Both the position numbers and the translations under genes were made by a program. 13,061 bases of DNA, taken from the NCBI GenBank assembly GCA_902459845.2, contig CABPSV020000576.1, forward strand, positions 1 through 13,061. Direction: 5' to 3'. This document shows, piece by piece, positions 1 through 6,584 of this stretch. Positions within the stretch are counted from its first letter, which is position 1; each line of letters starts with the position of its first letter. Below the pieces are notes generated by a model, which was not told the origin of the DNA, ran no database searches, and saw nothing but the letters and a program-made list of their open reading frames with translations. This stretch comes from Hepatocystis sp. ex Piliocolobus tephrosceles (Eukaryota > Apicomplexa > Aconoidasida > Haemosporida > Plasmodiidae).

Positions 1-359
1 TTAATGTTGTTATTACAACTTGACTTATTCCATTCGTTAATTTGTATTTCATTCTTATTATTAACTGTAGAATTTTCTGAAATATAAAGTGGTTTCCTAA
101 CGCCGAGTCTAGCACTATTATATGGACTGTTCAAGTTGTAAGAAAGGGGTATGTTCGCATCTCCGTATACATTTTCATTCAGATTGTAATTACTACTATT
201 GTTACCATTCTTGTTTTGTTCATTACTATTGAAAGTGCTAATGATGGGGTCATTTGTGTACATGTTGTTATCTGAGTAATTGTTTGAGTTTATAAAATAA
301 CTTTTATTCATTAAGATTTTGTCATCAATCATTCTATAAACTTCTTTGTTTCCATTCAT
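1..359 (-). CDS. Partial protein of unknown function (N-terminal 119 residues)
   Basis: The reverse strand reads without a stop from an ATG at 359-357 to the left edge, where two bases of the next codon remain, so the gene continues outside the window. An in-frame TAA lies just upstream at 377-375, and this is the first ATG after it, which supports the start. The peptide begins MNGNKEVYRMIDDKIL and is Asn/Ser/Tyr-rich, with one less degenerate stretch, NSARLGVRKPLYISENS, near residues 80-96. There is no signal peptide, membrane segment or recognisable domain in the visible part. The codons use more G and C than the flanking DNA, and the reading frame ends abruptly in T/A tracts upstream of the ATG, both typical of a Plasmodium coding island. 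It is divergent to the gene starting at 2620. I do not recognise the family. Confidence 0.8.
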   Translation of the reverse strand, partial: MNGNKEVYRMIDDKILMNKSYFINSNNYSDNNMYTNDPIISTFNSNEQNKNGNNSSNYNLNENVYGDANIPLSYNLNSPYNSARLGVRKPLYISENSTVNNKNEIQINEWNKSSCNNNI

Positions 360-441
360 ATTTAAAAAAAAAGTTTATAAGTATATCTTCATTCAATTTT
401 GTTTTATAATATATATTTAACTCTTTTTAATTCTGCTTTTT

Positions 442-444
<3 letters not shown>

Positions 445-472
<28 letters not shown>
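445..472. repeat. Poly(T) tract, 28 bases
   Basis: An uninterrupted run of 28 T lies about 85 bp upstream of the start codon of the minus-strand gene. On that gene's coding strand it reads as poly(A). Such poly(dA:dT) tracts are common in Plasmodium promoters and tend to exclude nucleosomes. Confidence 0.9.
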
Positions 473-479
<7 letters not shown>

Positions 480-483
480 AGTT

Positions 484-509
484 ATACATGTTTCTGCAGA
501 AACATGTAT
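484..509. repeat. Perfect 26-bp palindrome
   Basis: The half-site ATACATGTTTCTG is followed at once by its exact reverse complement, with CTGCAG at the centre and no spacer. It sits 125 bp upstream of the minus-strand start codon, just beyond a T28 tract. It contains two ACATGT half motifs and more G/C than its surroundings. It could be a dimeric transcription-factor site or a cruciform-prone sequence; the palindrome is directly visible, and the role is inferred. Confidence 0.85.
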
Positions 510-962
510 TCTTTGATATTTTATAAGGGTGTTTTTGTCTATTGGGTAAAAAAAAAACTAAATAAACAAATAAACTAACAAATAAACAATTAAAAAAAGA
601 AACAAATAAATAATTTTATAAAGATTAAATCTTTAATGCGAAATATACGAAGTACAAAATGTATAATAAAAAAAAATATAATCTATAATCGAAAAATGTT
701 ATTATGTGAATTTGTGTATATATACATATATACAAATGGGAGTACATGCTTATGTATGTGCAATAGTACAAAAGAATTTGGGAATTTCAGAAGTATCTAC
801 ACATAAATACATATACATGCATACATATATGTACAATTATATGTATAAAAATACATGTATAAATGTATATATCTGCATATAAAAATAAATCTGCATATGT
901 AAATATACAAGCAAATGTAATATATATACGATCTGATCTAAATATATGTACAAGCAAGTTTA

Positions 963-999
<37 letters not shown>

Positions 1000-1341
1000 C
1001 GAACAAATGTTTATATAAATTATGAATAAAAACAAAAAAATATATCATAATTATATAACAGTATTTGATGTATATCTACATAATAAATTTGCCTTTTAAA
1101 GCTTGACTATAAATGATCATCGTTATGTATTCATACATATATGTATATACTTTTTAAAAAAATAAACATATATATATATATATTTACCTTTAAAAAAGAT
1201 AACTATAAATATCTTTTCGTGTCAAAAAGAAAAATCATAATTTTCGAAGATAACATGCAAATTATTTCTTCAGATTAAAAAAATGTGGTTATAAAAACAA
1301 TTTGTTTTTATTGTTTTTACAACAAAAAGGGCACTTAATGA

Positions 1342-1377
<36 letters not shown>

Positions 1378-1474
1378 TGCTACGTTTACAAAATATATAT
1401 TTATAATTTGAAACGATTATTACATATTTTATATGTATATTATTTATTAAAATTTATACATAAGTATATGTACA

Positions 1475-1513
<39 letters not shown>

Positions 1514-2531
1514 TGGTATAAATATAAATATAAAAAAATATATATATATTTATGTAACTTTACATATTATTCATTCCAAACACAAAGGTATAATTTTTTA
1601 TAACTCGTGCGTTTGAATGAAAAAAAAAAAAAAAAAAAAAAAAGGAACTCTCTTTTAAAATAAAAATGCAACTATTTATTTTGAACAATAAAAAAATTAA
1701 ATTCTTCATGTAATTTAAACATATATACATATATATATTCGTTATTTTTCTCATTTATATGTATTTATTATTAAGTTCTTTTTTTTTGTTTTTTTATGTG
1801 CTTTTTCGATATTGTTTTTTTTATTTTTTTTAATTTTTTTTTTTTTAACTATTTTGTTTGTAACTTGAAAATTTGTTCATCATGCACACAGAGAAAAAAA
1901 AAATATATTTTTTAAACAGAATAAATTTTTTTATTTTATTTTTTTTTTGTTGTTTCTTTTTTCTAATTTTTATTTTATATTTTATATTTTACATTTTTTT
2001 TTTTTTTTTAACTTTTTTTTTTTTTTTTTTGTAAGTGCTTTTTTAAAAATTTAAGTGTTTTATGTTTTTTTTGAAGCAATATATAATCGTACATGTAAAA
2101 AATACATTCCAAAACATAAAAAAACACAAAAAAAAAAAAAAACAAAAACACTTATGCATAGACATCTTATAAGATATATAAATTTGTTAAATACCACTAA
2201 ATGAAGGAAGAAAACTAATTTAAACTCAAGTTCTTCCACTTGTTTGCACCCATTTTTTTTTTGTTAATTTGCTTTATAGGTTTTTTTTTTTTTTTTTTTG
2301 CTCTTGTCCACTAACAACTTTTTAATTTTTTTTTCATTTTTTTTTTTTGTCCACAAACAATTTAATTATATTTATACTCTCTCCCCTATTGTAGCATATT
2401 ACTTATTCGTTTCAATGACATGTATGTAACTATTGTCTACTAATTATTTTGTGGATTAATGACAAGCGTATAAGAGCCATATTGTCATATAAAACAGATT
2501 TTAAAAAACCCAAAACATATATATTTTTGGA

Positions 2532-2534
<3 letters not shown>

Positions 2535-2594
<60 letters not shown>
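2535..2594. repeat. (TA)30 microsatellite
   Basis: Thirty uninterrupted TA units end 25 bp before the start codon at 2620, so they lie in the 5' UTR or core promoter of the three-exon gene. Shorter TA runs are found at 971-999, 1345-1374 and 1477-1508. The length is likely polymorphic between isolates. Confidence 0.95.
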
Positions 2595-2600
<6 letters not shown>

Positions 2601-2619
2601 ATATGTAGCATTAGTAATC

Positions 2620-4460
2620 ATGTGGAATTTTTTGAATTATGAAAATCAAGACATAAATGCAAATACTGACACAAACTCTGACATAAATGCAAAAACTGAC
2701 ACAAACACTGACATAAATGCTAATACAAATGTAAATAGCACTGTAGAAGTAGAAGATAACAATCAAGGAATATATGATAAGGTATATTATCGTACATATG
2801 AATATGAACAAATGCACACATAGATAAAACGTCCATGTGCCTATATGTGGCAACAGTTTTATTTGATTGTACGTACATATTTACATACATATATAGTGGA
2901 TGTAATTTTTAATTTTTTTTCGTAGATAATCAACAACAATTTTACTTTTTGGAATATCTTGGGATATGAAGTAAAAACAAAGAAAAATAAAAGAAATCAA
3001 CGATTATATGCAAAATTTAATTATTATACATGTGCATGTATATATGTTTTATAAATGCATATATATATATATATATTTTATTTTAACGTTATTCCTATAT
3101 GAAATGTGATTTTTAATAATTCAATGTACATTAAACAAAAACGATAAAAAAAATGAAAAAAAGAGCGATAATAAAGACGAAAACAAAAAAATAAAGACTT
3201 AAATGTTTTTTTACTAAGTTTGTTCCCAATTGTTATATATATCCATGCATGCCCTCATTTTTTTTTTTTTTTTTTTTTTTTTTTATTTGTTCGAAGGACA
3301 AAAAACAAGATAATGCAACAGTAGATAATGATGATAATATAAAAATCATATTAAATGGAAAAACAGTCTTAACTAGTAAAGATCATATTGACAATCTCAA
3401 CAATTCGGTGAGTAAAACAGAAGCCGTTTTAAATAAGGATAAAAATAATGAAAACTTAAAAAAAAAAAAAAATAGAAAAAAAATACTCAAAAAAAAGTAC
3501 TCAAAAAATGAAAATACAGATCAATCCCCTTTTCTTAGTGATATTAGTTCATATGCAGACTATTACACTAGCGATGAAAGTAGAATAAATAATTATAATG
3601 GAACCATAAAAGAAGAAACAGACGTAGATAAAGAGAAAAATCACGATGTCTGTTTTATGGAAGGAGAAATGGCACAAGAAAAAAAAAAATATGACCATAA
3701 GGAAATAGTAGATAAATATGCCGAAGGTGATGTTGTAGATAAAAATAATACAGATGATTTAAATGTAGAGGTAGAAGTAACAGAAAAAAATATAGAATAT
3801 AACAATATAGATTGTAATAAACAAAGTGATGGATTAATAGAAAACGATAAAACTACAGAAGCTGAAAATACAGGAAATGATTGGTTATTTGTTAAAATTA
3901 AAGAAATAATAAGTCCAACAATAAAACAAGAAGATATAACAGAAATGATAAGAACAAAATATAATAGTTTTAGTGATACAAATTTAGGGGTTTTTAATTT
4001 ATTAGAAAACATGATACCTAGTTATGACCAAGACAAAACCTCAGAAATAAGCAAAAAACTAAGCAGCAGCTTTGGTTTTAATCATAATTCTATGGAGTGG
4101 TCAAAATGTGATATTTATAATTTAATTAGTTATGCTATTTATTGTATAAATAAAGAATTATCAGCCAATATTGAATTAGAAGCTATAAAAATGATGAATA
4201 TATATAACCGAGCATTAAATAATTATAAAAAAGATATTTGTTTTAAAGATGACTTATATAATGATTTAGTTAGTGAAGGGGAAGAAAACTTTACATTAAT
4301 TACAAATAAAAAAAATAATCTTTCAAAAAAAGTCACTAAAATCGACCTTTTATGTTTAATGAATATCAATGGTGACAATTATATTAACATAATAGAATGT
4401 CAAAATGTACAGACACCAAAATTGAACTTGGATGAAATTTTTAAAATTAATGTACACTAA
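2620..4460 (+). CDS. Three-exon gene, 456-residue protein of unknown function
   Basis: My model joins 2620-2781, 2926-2970 and 3297-4460, all junctions in phase 0. Exon 1 gives 54 residues, the 45-nt exon 2 gives IINNNFTFWNILGYE, and exon 3 gives 387 residues to a TAA. An in-frame TAA at 2593-2595 precedes the ATG. Donors are GTATAT and GTAAAA; acceptors TTCGTAG and TTCGAAG follow T-rich tracts. The frame starting at 3249 would encode MPS plus a Phe run, but that is the polypyrimidine tract of intron 2. Residues 11-40 are three decapeptide repeats. A lysine-rich patch lies near 120-140 and acidic low-complexity sequence follows. From about residue 263 (NDWLFVKIKEII) to the end the sequence is non-repetitive and looks like the folded, helix-rich part. 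There is no signal peptide or membrane segment. I recognise no family; the gene structure is inferred from consensus and frame. Confidence 0.78.
2650..2739 (+). repeat. Three 30-bp coding repeats (decapeptide)
   Basis: Three tandem 30-bp units encode DINANTDTNS, DINAKTDTNT and DINANTNVNS, residues 11-40 of the three-exon gene. The first two are nearly identical in DNA and the third has drifted. They are hydrophilic and Asn/Thr/Asp-rich, like many low-complexity inserts in Plasmodium proteins. Confidence 0.9.
2782..2925 (+). other. Intron 1 of the three-exon gene (144 bp)
   Basis: It begins GTATAT after an AAG codon and ends in a T-rich stretch plus CGTAG. Reading through would stop at a TAG at 2821. 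Removing it keeps phase 0 and joins exon 1 to a short open segment ending at a GTAAAA donor. Confidence 0.75.
2971..3296 (+). other. Intron 2 of the three-exon gene (326 bp)
   Basis: It begins GTAAAAAC after the Glu codon of WNILGYE and ends with a run of 26 T followed by ATTTGTTCGAAG. It contains stops in the upstream reading frame, a (TA)n run near 3060-3076 and a GCATGC at 3245-3250. Its removal joins exon 2 in phase 0 to the long frame at 3297. Confidence 0.72.
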
Positions 4461-5395
4461 AAGGTGTTCGTTTTAATAGCTAAAAAAAAAAAAAAAAAAA
4501 AAAATTAAAGGGTTTGGAAATGGGCAAAAAAAAAAAAAAAAAAAAAGATTGAAAATTGGACAAACAAAACGATTTATATTTAATATCATATTATAGTTAT
4601 TACCATACATTTTACTTCATCCTTCTTTTTTCTTTCCTTCAATTCCGCTTTATAAAAAAAAAAAAAAATATATTTATATTTTTTAAGTGTAAATATCACT
4701 TTTTTTTATTTTGATGCCAGAACTTAAATTTTTAAACTCATTATGAAATTTAAATGTTTAAACCGACTTTTTAAAAATTATAAAAATATGCATATCTACA
4801 CGTGTATGCTTGGTTATGCATATATATATATATATATATATACTCTATTTTATTTTTACTTTTTTTTTGTCATTCTGGATAAATATTTTAATTATTTATT
4901 TATTTTTTTCATGTACAGGCATAAACCTGCACGTGCCTACATATATATATATATACGTGATCGTACACGATTTTATTTTTTTTAATTGGTAATTTATTAT
5001 ATGTCATTATAAAACAACACACAAAAAAAAAAAAAAAAAAAAAAAAACTAAGCAAAGAAAAACTAAACGTAATTGATTTTATTTTTTATAAGCTGAAAGA
5101 AGCTGTAATTGTGTATATATATTTATTTATATTCCTCTGCATAGATACTCATATTTATGTGAGGTATATTTTTTTTTACAATGTTTGGAGAGAAAAGAAA
5201 CTAAGCGTTTATTCTTCTATAAACATGCTTCGACTTAATTTATTTTTAATATTTTATATGTTAGTTGTAGTTATTAGAATGTGTTATTGTTTATTGCGTA
5301 ACAAAACGAAAAAGCACAGAAAAATATATATATATATATAAATGAAAAACTATTTAAAAAAAATAAAACGACATTATATTTATTTTTTTCGAAAG

Positions 5396-5450
5396 TGATT
5401 TGTTAATTTTACAAATCATTAACATTTTTAAAGATAATGGCCGTTACGGC
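5396..5450. other. Two adjacent hairpins, one GC-rich
   Basis: TGATTTGT and ACAAATCA (5396-5403 and 5411-5418) form an 8-bp stem with a 7-nt loop. Twenty-one bases further on, GCCGT-T-ACGGC at 5440-5450 is a perfect odd palindrome, followed by GATTTTTT. A GC-rich inverted repeat is unusual in this AT-rich spacer and might mark a structured RNA or a protein site. No snoRNA, tRNA or snRNA signature is clear, so the class is left open. Confidence 0.4.
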
Positions 5451-5717
5451 GATTTTTTAAAGTAAGATGAGTGTGATAAAAAGATAACAGTGCGTTTATA
5501 TGTATATGCATGAATATATCACATGTATATATATATATCTTTTTTTCTTATTAATTAACATGTCACATGAGTAATTTAAATACTATATACATATACATAT
5601 AAATAAATAATTAAATATATAATTTAGTTTTTATGTACAAAATTTTTTTTTTTTAAAGCTTTTTTCTTTCTTATTCTTATATTTAATTGGGTTTATTTTT
5701 ATTATAAACATAAAATG

Positions 5718-5765
<48 letters not shown>
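5718..5765. repeat. Poly(A) tract, 48 bases
   Basis: An uninterrupted run of 48 A follows TAAAATG. It is the longest homopolymer in the window. It lies between two plus-strand genes, 820 bp upstream of the next start codon. Its true length may differ, since such tracts are prone to sequencing and assembly error. Confidence 0.9.
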
Positions 5766-5767
<2 letters not shown>

Positions 5768-6584
5768 AAAGAACAAGCGAAATTTTTTTTAAATATAGCT
5801 TTGTATAAAAAAAATAAAAATAAAAATTAAAGGGAAATCTATAATTTAAAAAGATAAGTTTGTGTGATTTTCTACATATTTTTGAATATTATATTTTTTT
5901 TTTTTTTTAAATTAAAAAAAAAAAAAAAAAAAATGAAAAATATAAGTTTGTTTAATGTTTTGAAATGAAAAACAAAAATAAATACATTTATGAAAACCTG
6001 TATATAAATATGGCTCTATATATAGTGTATTATTTTTGACAAGCGTTGATAAAACACTTTTTCTTTTATGGGAATATAACATAAATTTTATTAACACTTT
6101 CTTTTTCTCTTTGTTTTGTCATTATGATTAAAAAAAAAAAAAAAAAGCAATATTAAGAAAAAAAATAGTAAAACAAATGAATGTCAATACTCAATATATT
6201 CATACGTTTATGCTTTCACATATACATATGTTCACATGTTCATTTGTTTATGTTATCCACACGTCCCTATGATCATATGTCTTTACATACGTATATAACA
6301 TGTATGTAGTTTTTGTTTTGGTGACATTTTTTATTGAGAAAAAATATATTAACATACGTTTTCTTTTGAAATATTTAATTGAAACAATTTACAAACTGAA
6401 TAGATATTTATTTTTACTGTTACAATATTTTTACATTATAAATAATTAGCATGTTGTTTTATAAGTGGTCAACATTCTACTTTATAAGTACACACACCTA
6501 GTTTGTTGCTTTGTACATTCCTATCTTGATACCTTATAAATATAAAATTTGTTTAAAAATAAAAATTAGATAAAAAAAAAAAAA

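Larger units (their letters stand above)
360..2619. promoter_or_regulatory. Divergent intergenic region, AT-rich, no gene seen
   Basis: This 2.26-kb gap separates two divergently transcribed genes and should hold both 5' UTRs and promoters. It contains T tracts (445-472, many between 1778 and 2060, and 2281-2299), an A tract at 1621-1643, and (TA)n runs at about 971-999, 1345-1374, 1477-1508 and 2535-2594. Short open frames here encode only Ile/Tyr or Phe runs from TA and T repeats and are not genes. The most structured element is a perfect palindrome at 484-509. A TTGTC[CT]AC motif recurs at 2305, 2348 and 2434. No transcription start or TATA element can be assigned by eye in such AT-rich DNA. 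Confidence 0.6.
4461..6584. promoter_or_regulatory. Intergenic region between tandem plus-strand genes
   Basis: This 2.1-kb stretch should contain the 3' UTR of the three-exon gene and the promoter and 5' UTR of the TFS2M gene. It opens with two A tracts (4482-4504 and 4526-4546) separated by a short G-bearing segment. It also holds a small hairpin AAGTG/CACTT followed by T8 near 4686, TA runs near 4820-4842, a 48-base A tract at 5718-5765, hairpins at 5396-5450 and another A tract near 5914-5932. TTTATAAGT occurs twice, at 6458 and 6481, about 110 bp before the ATG. Open frames here are short and dominated by Ile/Tyr/Phe; I see no convincing gene. Confidence 0.55.

Noticed and set aside
787..1035. 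Minus-strand open frame of 82 codons
   Set aside because: It is an Ile/Tyr-rich reading of TA repeats and ATACAT-type simple sequence.
3243..3250. ATGCATGC-like sequence as an ApiAP2 site
   Set aside because: It lies inside an intron next to a splice polypyrimidine tract, and a single short match has no further support.
4686..4710. Hairpin AAGTG/CACTT followed by a T run, like a bacterial terminator
   Set aside because: The genome is eukaryotic and the stem is only 5 bp; T runs follow almost any sequence here.
4743..4992. Two overlapping short plus-strand open frames
   Set aside because: They consist mainly of Ile/Tyr from TA repeats and Phe from T tracts, with no start context or splice sites of note.
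5111..5341. Small open frame with a membrane-like segment (MLRLNLFLIFYMLVVVIRMCYCLL, starting near 5226)
   Set aside because: It ends in a (TA)n run, begins in simple sequence and has coding-like composition over only about 30 codons. It might be a small gene, but nothing distinguishes it from AT-rich spacer.
5912..6097. Minus-strand open frame of 61 codons ending in a Phe run
   Set aside because: The Phe run is an A tract read in antisense; composition matches the flanking spacer.
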